From assembly GCF_944384735.1 (NCBI RefSeq), contig NZ_CALWUN010000023.1, positions 1-33,630 of the forward strand: DNA of 33,630 nucleotides. The letters are read 5' to 3'. This DNA comes from an uncultured Agathobaculum sp. (GTDB lineage: Bacteria > Bacillota > Clostridia > Oscillospirales > Butyricicoccaceae). Shown one piece after another: positions 1 to 7,926 of the stretch (positions within the stretch are counted from its first letter, which is position 1; each line of letters opens with the position of its first letter). Made by a program: the position numbers and the translations under genes. Below the pieces are notes generated by a model that worked only from the letters and a program-made list of their open reading frames with translations, ran no database searches and was not told where the DNA came from.

Positions 1-323
1 ATCTTGCTTGCATTCTCGCCGAGCGACGTAATGATGCTGGGCTGGAAGAACGCCGAGCTCATCAGGTTGGTCGACGACGTGTACGACGTGTACTTGCTGG
101 AAAGCTGCACCAGCTGGTCGCTGATGCTGCGGTATGCCTCCTGCTGCCAAAGCAGGATCTGCTGATTCTGCTTCTGGGTGTCGATTTTGGTCTTGATGCC
201 CGACACCATGCCTTCAATCATGGATTCGGTATCCAGACCGCTGGCAAGGCCGCTGATGATATTGCTCGAACGGCTTCCGTAAATGCTGGAGGCACTGCTG
301 CTGCTTACACTGCTGACTGCCAT
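1..323 (-). CDS. fliD: Flagellar hook-associated protein 2 / filament cap FliD, N-terminal part
   Basis: Partial gene cut by the left window edge; the first 107 residues are visible. FliD forms the pentameric filament cap that folds exported flagellin at the tip. The visible N-terminus is Ser-rich and then carries the GLASGLDTESMIEGM stretch (about residues 30-44), the typical conserved FliD N-terminal motif, followed by a helical Gln/Lys-rich segment. The ATG at 323-321 is preceded by an AGGAGAGG ribosome site at about 333-340. It is transcribed divergently from the ParA gene. In B. subtilis fliD lies next to the flgM-csrA-hag block, so its presence here agrees with a flagellar locus continuing leftwards. 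Identification is strong; nothing can be said about the C-terminal part. Confidence 0.93.
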   Translation of the reverse strand, partial: MAVSSVSSSSASSIYGSRSSNIISGLASGLDTESMIEGMVSGIKTKIDTQKQNQQILLWQQEAYRSISDQLVQLSSKYTSYTSSTNLMSSAFFQPSIITSLGENASK

Positions 324-349
324 ATAGACCCGCTCCTCTCCTATTGCGC

Positions 350-367
350 ATACCCTTTTGAGGGTAT
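350..367. repeat. Short inverted repeat upstream of fliD
   Basis: ATACCC (350-355) and GGGTAT (362-367) form a 6-bp perfect dyad with a 6-base spacer, 27 bases upstream of the fliD start codon. It would sit in the fliD leader or promoter region. It could be an operator or a weak hairpin; there is no further evidence for either. Confidence 0.35.
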
Positions 368-426
368 AGGTTTTTAAAAAATGACTAAAAATAAAATTTC
401 TTCTATGTTTTTATTTCGACATGTAG

Positions 427-432
427 TATACT
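427..432 (+). promoter_or_regulatory. Candidate -10 box for the parA-comFB pair
   Basis: TATACT lies 48 bases upstream of the ParA start in an AT-rich stretch. No good -35 hexamer is present at the usual distance, so the promoter is weak, activator-dependent or read by another sigma factor. Confidence 0.35.
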
Positions 433-479
433 TAACATAAGAGTGCAAGAGAATTTTTTCAGGCAAGGAAGTGATTTCA

Positions 480-1241
480 ATGGCAAAAATCATTGCCATC
501 ACCAATCAGAAAGGCGGTGTCGGAAAGACGACCACGGCGGCCGCGCTGATCGCGTCGCTTTCCGAACGCGGATATAAAATCCTGGGCGTCGACCTGGACC
601 CGCAGGGCAACCTCGGCTTCAGCCTTGGTGTGGATATCGAGAATGTGCACACGCTGTACGAGGTGTTCAAAAAGCAGATCACGATCGAACAGGCGATCTG
701 CCCGATGGCCTACGGCGACCTGCTCTCCTCCAACATCCTGCTGTCGGGCGTCGAGCTGGAATGCAACAAACCCGGGCGTGAATACATGCTCAAAACCGAG
801 CTGTCCATGGTCTCCGAGCGCTACGACTTCATCATCATCGACACGCCCCCGGCACTCAACCTGCTGACGGTCAACGCCTATGTCGCCTCCGACAACCTCA
901 TCATCCCGATGGCGCCCGAGATCCTCAGCCTGCTCGGCGTGACACAGATCAAGGAAACCATCGAAACCGTGCGGCAGTATTACAACCCCAGCCTGCATGT
1001 CATCGGCATCCTGCTCAATAAATTCAACGCCCGGCTCAACCTCAACCGCGACGTGCTGGAACTGTCCCAGCAGATCGCCCAACAGCTCGGCACCAAGGTG
1101 TTCAACGCCAAGATCCGCCAGAGCGTTATGGTGGCCGAAGCGCCTGCACACGGCGAAAGTATCGTTACCTACTCCCCCGCCTGCAAACCCGCCTTGGATT
1201 TTATCGCGCTGGTCGATGAAATCCTGTCCGACATGCACTGA
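480..1241 (+). CDS. ParA/Soj-type ATPase
   Basis: A 253-residue ParA/MinD superfamily ATPase. These proteins dimerise on ATP, bind nonspecific DNA or membrane and position plasmids, chromosomes, chemoreceptor clusters or other cargo. The deviant Walker A box is KGGVGKTT at residues 11-18, with signature Lys11 and Lys16; DLDPQGN is the A' motif and IIIDTPPALN the Walker B region. Start chosen at 480 rather than the in-frame GTG at 471, because the AAGGAAG ribosome site (465-471) is correctly spaced for 480 and overlaps 471. There is no C-terminal amphipathic helix typical of MinD, so Soj-like DNA binding is more likely than membrane binding. It is not FlhG-like in context: no flhF is seen. The stop is 24 bases before the ComFB-domain gene, so the two are almost surely co-transcribed. 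No ParB or parS is visible. Confidence 0.92.
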   Translation: MAKIIAITNQKGGVGKTTTAAALIASLSERGYKILGVDLDPQGNLGFSLGVDIENVHTLYEVFKKQITIEQAICPMAYGDLLSSNILLSGVELECNKPGREYMLKTELSMVSERYDFIIIDTPPALNLLTVNAYVASDNLIIPMAPEILSLLGVTQIKETIETVRQYYNPSLHVIGILLNKFNARLNLNRDVLELSQQIAQQLGTKVFNAKIRQSVMVAEAPAHGESIVTYSPACKPALDFIALVDEILSDMH

Positions 1242-1264
1242 ACAAAGGAGGAAGCTGCACCCCT

Positions 1265-2560
1265 ATGGCAACCAAACGAAGCAATAAGACCGCCCGTGTG
1301 TTAAACCTGATCGCCAGTCCCAGCGAATCCGAACAGGACGCGCAGCAGGCCGCCCCAGCGCCGGAACAGCCCGCTGCCGGGGCCAAACCCGCCAAGGAAG
1401 CCGATACACCGACCAAGGAAGCTGCCAAGCCCGCCAAGCCTGCCAAGGAAAAAACCTCCAAGGGCGTAGCGTCCAAGGCCGCAAAAAATAAGGAAGCCGC
1501 CCCGGCACAGTCCGCTGCCGAGCCTGCATCCGCCCCCACACCCGTACCGGCGCCGCCTCCGGCCGCGCCGCAGCCGGTCGTGCCGATCTTGCAGAACGTC
1601 CGTGAAAAGGAGCAGGCGCTGTCGGATGACATCAAATCCGGCCTGCTGCAAGCGCTGACCGAAGCGGAAACCGCCGCGTCCCCGGATGTCCCCGCCCCAC
1701 CGGAGCAGACGGATATCCCCGCGGAGCCGTCAGCCGCCCCTGCGGCAGCACAGCCGGTCGAGACGCCGCCCGCAGCCATACCGCAGTCGGAACCCGAACC
1801 GGCGCCGGAACATGAGGAACCTGCGCTGGAGGCCGCGCCGCCGGACATCGAAACCGCGCTGGCCGCGTCGCTGGCCGCCGCTGCGCCCGCAAGCACCACA
1901 CAGACGGAAACAACCGTTCCCGAACCTGTCCCAACGCCCGCCGCACCCGGACAGGCCGTTGTCACGCCTGCACCCACTCCCGCAGAGCCCGTGCCGGCCG
2001 CTGCCGAGCCTGCACCTACTCCCGCAGAGCCCGTATCGGCCGCTGCCGAGCCTGCACCTACTCCCGCAGAGCCCGTATCGGCCGCTGCCGAGCCTGCACC
2101 CACTCCGGAGCCCCAGCCGGCTGCTGCCGAGCCTGCACCCACTCCGGAGCCCCAGCCGGCTGCTGCCGAGCCTGCACCCGCTCCCACAGAACCCGCGGCG
2201 GCTGCCGCCGAGCCTGCGCCGGCACCCGCTGCGGCGCAGCAGGCCGCCCAGCCTGCCCCATCCAAGGACGGGCTGTATACCCCCACCGGTGCGACCGAGG
2301 TGGAATACACCAATGTGCTGCAGGCACTGGTTGAGGACATTGCGCCCTACTACATCTGCAACATGCTGCAATGCAGCTGCCAGCGCTGTATCGCGGATAT
2401 GAAGGCGCTTGCACTGACCAACCTGCCCTCCAAATATGTGGTGCTGGAAAAGAACCACAAGGTCGCCTACATGAGCGTGTATGCCGCGCGATATGATAAG
2501 CTGCTGTCCGTGCAGATGATGCGCGCCTGCGTTATGGTCAACGAGCATCCGCATCATTAA
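1265..2560 (+). CDS. Ala/Pro-repeat protein with C-terminal ComFB domain
   Basis: A 431-residue protein in three parts. Residues 1-18 are basic (MATKRSNKTARVLNLIAS). Residues about 20-335 are low-complexity Ala/Pro/Glu, with Lys-rich spacing at first and then 13-14-residue repeats. Residues about 346-431 match the ComFB family: the CxCxxC cluster (Cys370, Cys372, Cys375, with Cys365 nearby) followed by ADMKALALTNLPSKYVV is the hallmark. ComFB is named after the B. subtilis late-competence operon, where it lies just upstream of flgM; cyanobacterial ComFB-family proteins have been reported to bind cyclic di-nucleotides. An AAAGGAGG ribosome site lies at 1244-1251. It directly follows the ParA gene. 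I infer an adaptor: the basic N-terminus could stimulate ParA, as ParB-type N-termini do, and the ComFB domain could sense a ligand. Domain call firm, role inferred. Confidence 0.85.
   Translation: MATKRSNKTARVLNLIASPSESEQDAQQAAPAPEQPAAGAKPAKEADTPTKEAAKPAKPAKEKTSKGVASKAAKNKEAAPAQSAAEPASAPTPVPAPPPAAPQPVVPILQNVREKEQALSDDIKSGLLQALTEAETAASPDVPAPPEQTDIPAEPSAAPAAAQPVETPPAAIPQSEPEPAPEHEEPALEAAPPDIETALAASLAAAAPASTTQTETTVPEPVPTPAAPGQAVVTPAPTPAEPVPAAAEPAPTPAEPVSAAAEPAPTPAEPVSAAAEPAPTPEPQPAAAEPAPTPEPQPAAAEPAPAPTEPAAAAAEPAPAPAAAQQAAQPAPSKDGLYTPTGATEVEYTNVLQALVEDIAPYYICNMLQCSCQRCIADMKALALTNLPSKYVVLEKNHKVAYMSVYAARYDKLLSVQMMRACVMVNEHPHH
1967..2225 (+). repeat. Tandem 42/39-base coding repeats
   Basis: Six tandem units begin at 1967, 2009, 2051, 2093, 2132 and 2171, with a degenerate seventh at 2213. 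Spacings are 42, 42, 42, 39, 39 and 42 bases, all multiples of three. They encode PAPTPAEPVSAAAE-type units (14 or 13 residues) inside the linker of the ComFB-domain protein. Near identity of adjacent units suggests recent slippage or recombination and probable length polymorphism between strains. Confidence 0.9.
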
Positions 2561-2575
2561 CCCCTGTAAAAACAC

Positions 2576-2609
2576 AAAATCCTGCGCCCAACCATGGCGC
2601 AGGATTTTT
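2576..2609. terminator. Bidirectional terminator between comFB-domain gene and csrA
   Basis: Perfect 10-bp stem (2579-2588 with 2596-2605), 7-base loop, flanked by an A-run on the left and T-run on the right. It can end transcripts from both convergent operons. Confidence 0.9.
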
Positions 2610-2653
2610 CATTGCCCAAGGCACACCAGCGCAGATGCGCCCGGGGCATGCAC

Positions 2654-2887
2654 TTACTTTTTGTTGTCGCCGCGAAGCAGATGCAGCAGTTCGATCGGGG
2701 ATTCCTTCTCCTGTGCTGCGGAACGGTTTTCCCGCTGCGCTTCCACCAGTTCGGTGCGCAGCACGGCAATGTCGCGCGGCGCATCCACCGACAGACGCAC
2801 GCGCCCCTGCCCGATTTCCTGAACCGTTACCACGATCCGGTCGCCTATCATAAAGGACTGGCCTTCTTTTCGCTGCAGGATCAGCAT
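2654..2887 (-). CDS. csrA: Carbon storage regulator CsrA
   Basis: A 77-residue CsrA. It is a homodimeric RNA-binding protein that binds GGA-containing leaders; in Firmicutes it represses flagellin translation and is antagonised by FliW. The N-terminal MLILQRKEGQSFMIGD and the GQGRVRLSVDAPRDIAVLR stretch are the conserved beta-strands and RNA-binding surface. It is slightly longer than the usual 60-75 residues because of a charged tail (after residue 50). Its start overlaps the fliW stop by 7 bases, the classical fliW-csrA arrangement, so translation is coupled. The gene is last in the flgM operon and ends at the bidirectional terminator. Confidence 0.97.
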   Translation of the reverse strand: MLILQRKEGQSFMIGDRIVVTVQEIGQGRVRLSVDAPRDIAVLRTELVEAQRENRSAAQEKESPIELLHLLRGDNKK

Positions 2888-3327
2888 GCTCCGTTATCCC
2901 TCTTTCCCAGTGATGAAAGTGAGCGCCGCATCTCATAGTCCTCCAAGATGACCTGCCGCGCCTGCCGTGTCTGATCGTTGAGCGCGATCGGGCAGCGCAG
3001 GTTCACCGTGCTTTCCGATACCGGGCTTTCCACCCGGCACAGCACATAGTAGCACAAATCCTCGCTTTTCCCGACCTCCAGCCGCTGCAGCTCCTCAGCT
3101 GCCGGCTGGGGACGGTACTCCGGCATGATCATAAAAGGATTGAGCAGCGTAAACGCCAAAAACGGCGTTTTTACGCTTTGCAGGCACAGCAGGAAATCAT
3201 CCTCCTCCGAAAACGGAAGCAGGACAAACTCCTTTTCCTCCTCAAACCCGAACAGGCCGTCGGCAAAGCGGAGCGTCGTGCTGTCGTCGATCCTCAGCTC
3301 ACCAAAATATTTGGTTTGGATGTTCAT
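2881..3327 (-). CDS. fliW: Flagellar assembly factor FliW
   Basis: A 148-residue FliW, of normal length. FliW binds free flagellin in the cytoplasm; when flagellin is exported FliW is released and sequesters CsrA, closing a homeostatic loop on flagellin synthesis. Recognisable family features are the N-terminal YFGEL...TLRFADGLFGFEEEKEFVLLP block and the central FLAFTLLNPFMI-type segment. A GAAGGAG ribosome site precedes the ATG. It overlaps csrA downstream and follows the yviE-like gene by 14 bases. Order yviE-fliW-csrA is the same as in B. subtilis. Confidence 0.96.
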   Translation of the reverse strand: MNIQTKYFGELRIDDSTTLRFADGLFGFEEEKEFVLLPFSEEDDFLLCLQSVKTPFLAFTLLNPFMIMPEYRPQPAAEELQRLEVGKSEDLCYYVLCRVESPVSESTVNLRCPIALNDQTRQARQVILEDYEMRRSLSSLGKRDNGAC

Positions 3328-3341
3328 TCCCCTGCTCCTTC

Positions 3342-3944
3342 TCAGGCCTTCTCATCAAGCGGCACATAGTCCGGATCCGCAGACGGCGGCACATAGACCG
3401 GCCCGCCGATGTATTTGATGACAACGTCCGGCTGCTGGGTCACGGTAAACTCAATGTTGCCCGGGATGAACTCCACGTTGCCGTTGTCCATGCGCCAGTC
3501 AAAATTGAGTTTATCCATTTCATAGCGGATGTTGATTTCCGCATCGTCCCAGGTGATTTCCGGACCTGTGGTCGGCAGCCACTTCATGGCAAAATCCGTG
3601 TTCACCTGCTGTGATTCCATCGCGAACTGTGAGATCAGCTGTTGACCGATTTTTGCTTCCAACAATAAATCCCCCCGCCGCGCATAGGTCGCAGTTGTGT
3701 CGTATACCTTTTGTTGTCCACGCTGCGCGGCCTGTTCAATGCTCCGCATTGCGGTCGGCGAGACGGAATTGCGCGCTTCAAACGTGTCAATGTTGACCTT
3801 GATCGGCTTGCTCCGAATCTGCAGGCCGCCCTGATTTCTGGAAATCTCCAGATCGACCGTTGATCGCTGATAGTTTAGCTGCGCGTGGTTCACCTTCATC
3901 TCCAACTCGATGGGAACCGTTTTGATTTCGATTAATCGTTCCAT
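3342..3944 (-). CDS. yviE: YviE-like protein (DUF6470 family)
   Basis: A 200-residue protein between flgL and fliW. It begins MERLIEIKTVPIELEMKV and has no signal peptide or membrane segment. The EIKT-P-EL N-terminus, the central Gln/Ala-rich helix and the C-terminal GNIEFTVTQQPDVVIKYIGGPVYVPP are what I associate with B. subtilis YviE/DUF6470; position in the operon supports this. Biochemical function is unknown; by context it probably assists late flagellar assembly or its regulation. The gene symbol is given by synteny and overall resemblance rather than a computed alignment. Confidence 0.8.
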   Translation of the reverse strand: MERLIEIKTVPIELEMKVNHAQLNYQRSTVDLEISRNQGGLQIRSKPIKVNIDTFEARNSVSPTAMRSIEQAAQRGQQKVYDTTATYARRGDLLLEAKIGQQLISQFAMESQQVNTDFAMKWLPTTGPEITWDDAEINIRYEMDKLNFDWRMDNGNVEFIPGNIEFTVTQQPDVVIKYIGGPVYVPPSADPDYVPLDEKA

Positions 3945-3999
3945 CCATTACTCACCCTTTCCTTTTATTAACTGAAACTGAATTGACCGTTAATCGAAC

Positions 4000-5031
4000 T
4001 TAGCTCATATAGTCAATAAAGGACTGCGACAAAATATCATTTCCCACACGAAGTGCCGCATTATAGCTGTACTGCGCATACGCGAACGTGGTCAGCGCAT
4101 CCGCCAGATCCACCCGATCCAAGCCCTCAAACTGTGTTTGCAGCGTATCGCCGGTCGACACCAGCCGGGTGTCGTTGGATTTCAAAAACTGCGCCTCGGT
4201 ATCCAGCTTGGTCCACTGCGCACGGAAATTGGAGTCGCTGTCCTGCATACTGCCAAACAGAGCCTCCGCGCGCTCAGAATCCGTACCACTCAACGCCCCG
4301 TTTTCAGAATCTGCGCGCGAATAAATCTCACCCAGCTCTGCGATGATGCATATCATATTATTAGGGATACCCGTATCAGTACCATCAGACGTACCGTAGC
4401 CCAACAGACCAATGCCCGAAATCGCGGAATTGAACGCCGTAGAGGGCACGACCTGCTCATTTTCGTCCAGCTGCATGCCAAGACCAATGTCCACAAACGC
4501 CGTTTCTTCGGCCATTTCCGCCAGCTGCGCCAACTCACCCTGATCCGTTGTGTTTACATCAATGCCACGGAAATACAGCTTGCCGTCCTTCAGTTCGAAC
4601 GGCGCGTTGTCGCCGTCTGCACCGGCAAAGACAAACTTCTCGTTATATTGGGCATTGAGCGTCTGCACCATGCCCTCTGCGATGCCCTTGAGCGATTCGC
4701 CCAGCTGCTGACGCGCGCCGGCGTTGGTATCATTCTGCCCTTGTTCCGCAGCGGCCAGCGCATCCAGATACTGATTCTGCAGCTGCTGCAGGCTGCTGCC
4801 GGCGGCCTCAAACTTGCTGATCATCTCTTCGCTCATGCTCTGCTGCGCGGTGTTGCGCGCATAGGATGAGTGCAGGCGGAACGACTGCGTTGCCAGCGAC
4901 GGCGACTCCGCATAGGAACTAAAGCGTCTCTGCGTCAACACCGTGTTCATCGACTGGAACTGGTTGAGCGTTGCCCGCGCCAGATGGCCGCGATAGGTGC
5001 GCAGCGTGCCATTGGTCGTAACTCGCATCAT
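4000..5031 (-). CDS. flgL: Flagellar hook-associated protein 3 (FlgL)
   Basis: A 343-residue flagellin-like junction protein, joining hook (through FlgK) to filament. The N-terminus (MRVTTNGTLRTYRGHLARATLNQFQSM) and the C-terminal Leu/Ala heptad region ending in AALRVGNDILSQSFIDYM correspond to the D0/D1 coiled-coil regions shared with flagellin. The length fits the compact bacterial type. Two adjacent ATGs are possible starts; a AAAGGAG site lies upstream. It lies 23 bases after flgK in the same operon and is presumably exported with FlgN as chaperone. Confidence 0.93.
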   Translation of the reverse strand: MMRVTTNGTLRTYRGHLARATLNQFQSMNTVLTQRRFSSYAESPSLATQSFRLHSSYARNTAQQSMSEEMISKFEAAGSSLQQLQNQYLDALAAAEQGQNDTNAGARQQLGESLKGIAEGMVQTLNAQYNEKFVFAGADGDNAPFELKDGKLYFRGIDVNTTDQGELAQLAEMAEETAFVDIGLGMQLDENEQVVPSTAFNSAISGIGLLGYGTSDGTDTGIPNNMICIIAELGEIYSRADSENGALSGTDSERAEALFGSMQDSDSNFRAQWTKLDTEAQFLKSNDTRLVSTGDTLQTQFEGLDRVDLADALTTFAYAQYSYNAALRVGNDILSQSFIDYMS

Positions 5032-5054
5032 AACTTATCCACTACTCCTTTCGT

Positions 5055-7439
5055 TTAGCGTCCCACAATGCCCATGCCGTTGATGACCTTATCCATCGCC
5101 TCATCCAGCGCGGTCATCAGGCGGCAGGCGGCTGCAAAGGATTTCTGATATTGCAGCAGGTTGATGCCTTCATCGTTCAGGTCGACACCGGAAACGCTGT
5201 CGCGGCTGGTGTTGATCTCATCGGCCGCCGTTGCGTAGGTTTCGTAGAGCGTCGAGGTCGTGTTGATATGGGAACCGAGCACGCCTTCCATATTGGAATA
5301 GCCGCTCTCAATATTTCCCTTGTAGATGTTGGCCGTTGTCACTTCACCTGCGTCAATGGTCCCTGCACCCATGGTCAAGCCCGCAACCGGCTGGCCGTCG
5401 TCACCAGTAATTTGAATGCCGGTGACCACACTGCAAAGCCGTCCGGCTGCTACCGCGCCATCATTGAACGCAAATTTAATCTTTGTATCCGACGCAGTCG
5501 GTGGCGTTACCGTCAATACACCATCGAGTTCTGGCGTATTCTGAATCGTGGTCTGCAATTCTGTCACCAAATGTAAAATGGTATCATCCGCATCCGCGCC
5601 AGCAGTAAAATCCACTTCGATCGTGTGCTTCTGGTTCATGCTATCCAGATAGGTGATCTGCGCGGTTAATGTTTGACTAGTAAGGTCATTCTCTTGTGTC
5701 AGCGCACCACTGGTAAACGAAGTATTATTGGGGCGCACAATGTCCGTCGCCTTATAGCTGTATGCTTCATTGAGGATATTGAGGAAACGGTTGATATTAT
5801 CGTTTTCCGTGCTGGCCGCATCGGGCTTGGTCGACGGCACGACGTTGGTTTCGCCGTTCTGCCACTTCTCGGATACAGAAATATTCGCCGCAGTAATGAG
5901 TTTGGACGGGTCATCCGGGTTATCACCCGCTGCAACGAACAGATTGCCTGCACCGTCAATCGTACCAACCATCGTAGCGCCCGTCGCATCCGTTGTATTG
6001 ACGCGGTTCATCTCGGTTGCCAGCTTGTTGGCCAGCATGTCCAGAGAACGCATGTAGTATGGAATGCCGCGGATATCGCTGTAACCGGCCAGCGTGCTGA
6101 ACTCGCCCGCGCCAACCAGCATCTGGCGGGTTGACTCGAGCGCACCATAGCCCATGCCGTTTTCAATATCGCCTTTATTGGAAACGACAGCCGGCGTCGC
6201 CTTCTGGCTGGAGAAGGAAATGTCAGCATTTGCATCCAATTCCATGCCTGTAATGTTAATAACGCCTGCGCCTTTATCCTTAGACACCATGCTGATGCCA
6301 TTATCAACAATGGTGATATCAAACAAAGGCTGACCCATGGCATTCCGAAACTCCGGTCTTGCCTCCAAAGCTGCCTGTAGGAACCCAAGCGTCTGCCGAC
6401 GCGCATCATCAACCGTAGGCACCGGGTCTCCCGGTGCTGTAACGTTAAACGAAACGGTAACGGTCTGCTCTACCCCATTGGCATCCGTATACTTGACCGT
6501 GATATCCTGCGCACCATCGGTTGCGTTTTTATCAAAGCGCAGGCCGCTGATCAGGAAACGCGAGTTCGTATCCGAGGTCTGGATACCATCCGGGTCAAAC
6601 AACTCGCCGATGTTGAGCAGCATTTCTTCGCTGTCTGTCAGCGTCAGGTCAGCACGGCTGATGCCGTCGATCAGCGTCTGCCCCGGCTTGCCGGTCCTCG
6701 CGTCGACCATCTTGATGGTCAGCTTTTCGACCTCAAAGCCCGCGCCAAGGTTTTCCTTGCCGTAGGTGACGTCGATCTTCATATATTCGGACAGCGAATC
6801 GATCAGCGTATTGCGCTGGTCGCGCAGTTCGAGCACCGAATCGCCGTTGATATCCGCAATGCGGATCTGCTCGTTAAGCTCCTGAATCTTCTCCAGGATA
6901 TTGTTCGCGTCCTGGATGTCCTCGTCATACAGCTGGAGCATGTTGTCGTAAACCTGCTGCAGCTTGGATGCGCTGGCGTTGAGCAGCGTGCAAAGGTCCT
7001 GCGCAGACTCACGCATCAGCGTTTCAAACTCCTGCTCGCCCACATGGTTTCCCAGCTCGCTGATGCGGCTGAACAGGTCCTGCAGCTGGGTGACGATGCC
7101 CTCTTTGTCGACGTTGTTGATAACGCTCTGCAGCTGGTCGAGCACATTGAGCGTGGCGTCGGTCGAGCCGACGCTGGCCATTTCCTTGCGGAAACGGATA
7201 TCCAGATACGGGTCGCGCAGCTGGGAAACGCCCGCCAGCATAACGCCCGAGCCGACATTCGCCGAGCTGCTGGAATGGTACAAGCCGCCATTGTTGGTGA
7301 TAAAGCTGTACTGGTCCAGCTGCTGACGGGTGTAACCCGGCGTGTTGATGTTGGAAATATTCTGTCCCGTAACATTGAGCGCCATCTGGCTGGCGATCAT
7401 GCCCAAACGCGCTACGGTAAATTCACCAAAAGTCGCCAT
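5055..7439 (-). CDS. flgK: Flagellar hook-associated protein 1 (FlgK), enlarged
   Basis: A 794-residue FlgK, the first hook-filament junction protein. Residues 1-100 carry the rod/hook-type N-terminus (FTVARLGMIASQMALNVTGQNISNINTPGYTRQQ) and the last 45 residues the matching C-terminal helix with GVDLNDEGINLLQYQKSFAAACRLM. The common FlgK length is roughly 450-650, so about 150-300 extra residues sit in the surface-exposed middle (about residues 240-690). That part includes Thr/Asp-rich segments such as KYTDANGVEQTVTVSFNVTAPGDPVP, suggestive of inserted beta-rich domains. A AAAGGAGGG site precedes the ATG. It lies 22 bases downstream of flgN. Confidence 0.95.
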   Translation of the reverse strand: MATFGEFTVARLGMIASQMALNVTGQNISNINTPGYTRQQLDQYSFITNNGGLYHSSSSANVGSGVMLAGVSQLRDPYLDIRFRKEMASVGSTDATLNVLDQLQSVINNVDKEGIVTQLQDLFSRISELGNHVGEQEFETLMRESAQDLCTLLNASASKLQQVYDNMLQLYDEDIQDANNILEKIQELNEQIRIADINGDSVLELRDQRNTLIDSLSEYMKIDVTYGKENLGAGFEVEKLTIKMVDARTGKPGQTLIDGISRADLTLTDSEEMLLNIGELFDPDGIQTSDTNSRFLISGLRFDKNATDGAQDITVKYTDANGVEQTVTVSFNVTAPGDPVPTVDDARRQTLGFLQAALEARPEFRNAMGQPLFDITIVDNGISMVSKDKGAGVINITGMELDANADISFSSQKATPAVVSNKGDIENGMGYGALESTRQMLVGAGEFSTLAGYSDIRGIPYYMRSLDMLANKLATEMNRVNTTDATGATMVGTIDGAGNLFVAAGDNPDDPSKLITAANISVSEKWQNGETNVVPSTKPDAASTENDNINRFLNILNEAYSYKATDIVRPNNTSFTSGALTQENDLTSQTLTAQITYLDSMNQKHTIEVDFTAGADADDTILHLVTELQTTIQNTPELDGVLTVTPPTASDTKIKFAFNDGAVAAGRLCSVVTGIQITGDDGQPVAGLTMGAGTIDAGEVTTANIYKGNIESGYSNMEGVLGSHINTTSTLYETYATAADEINTSRDSVSGVDLNDEGINLLQYQKSFAAACRLMTALDEAMDKVINGMGIVGR

Positions 7440-7461
7440 ATCGGCGGTCCCTCCTTTTCAG

Positions 7462-7926
7462 TCATGCGTGGAAATCCGTATGTGCACCGCTGACGGATGC
7501 GGTCTGCTCCAACGTCTGCACCGGGTCGAAGCCCATCTGCGTCATCATGCCTTCCACTTCATGCAGGCTGCATTCCAAAGACGAGCGCGCCACCTCGGCT
7601 GCGCCACGGAAGAGCCGGTACTGTGCGGTAAGATTTTCGCCCGCCGCCTTGATCTCCATCCGCATTGCCTCATCCGGCACATGGTCCGGCAGCTCGGACA
7701 ACCGGACGCCCTCCACGCCCAGCTCCGCCTGCAGCTTACCCCTGCGCTGGTCTGCGTTGCGCAGCGCCAGGGAAAGCGCCTGCTCGCGCTTCATGCACAT
7801 GCCCAGCTTTTCCAGATCGTCCGACCGGACGGCGGCGGAAACATCCTTCTGCGCCGCAGTCAGTTGTTCCAGCGTACCCGTCAGGTCGCGGATCAGCTTG
7901 AGCATCTCCTGAAACGTAGCGGCCAT
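7462..7926 (-). CDS. flgN: FlgN-type export chaperone for FlgK/FlgL
   Basis: A 154-residue, all-helical, soluble protein (MAATFQEMLKLIRDLTGTLEQLTAAQKDVSAAV...), the usual length and helical pattern of FlgN. FlgN binds the C-termini of FlgK and FlgL and delivers them to the export gate. Start at 7926 is preferred over an in-frame ATG at 7932, because the GGGAGG site is 9 bases upstream of 7926 and only 3 from 7932; the ATG then overlaps the flgM stop by one base. Position between flgM and flgK is diagnostic, since FlgN is poorly conserved in sequence. Confidence 0.85.
   Translation of the reverse strand: MAATFQEMLKLIRDLTGTLEQLTAAQKDVSAAVRSDDLEKLGMCMKREQALSLALRNADQRRGKLQAELGVEGVRLSELPDHVPDEAMRMEIKAAGENLTAQYRLFRGAAEVARSSLECSLHEVEGMMTQMGFDPVQTLEQTASVSGAHTDFHA

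Noticed and set aside
1967..2225. Direct repeats resembling a CRISPR array
   Set aside because: Units are contiguous without unique spacers, multiples of three, and lie in frame in the ComFB-domain protein; they are coding repeats.
1201..2340. Long minus-strand open frame rich in Gly/Ala/Ser
   Set aside because: It is antisense to the Ala/Pro repeat coding region, low complexity, and has no ribosome site or recognisable domain.
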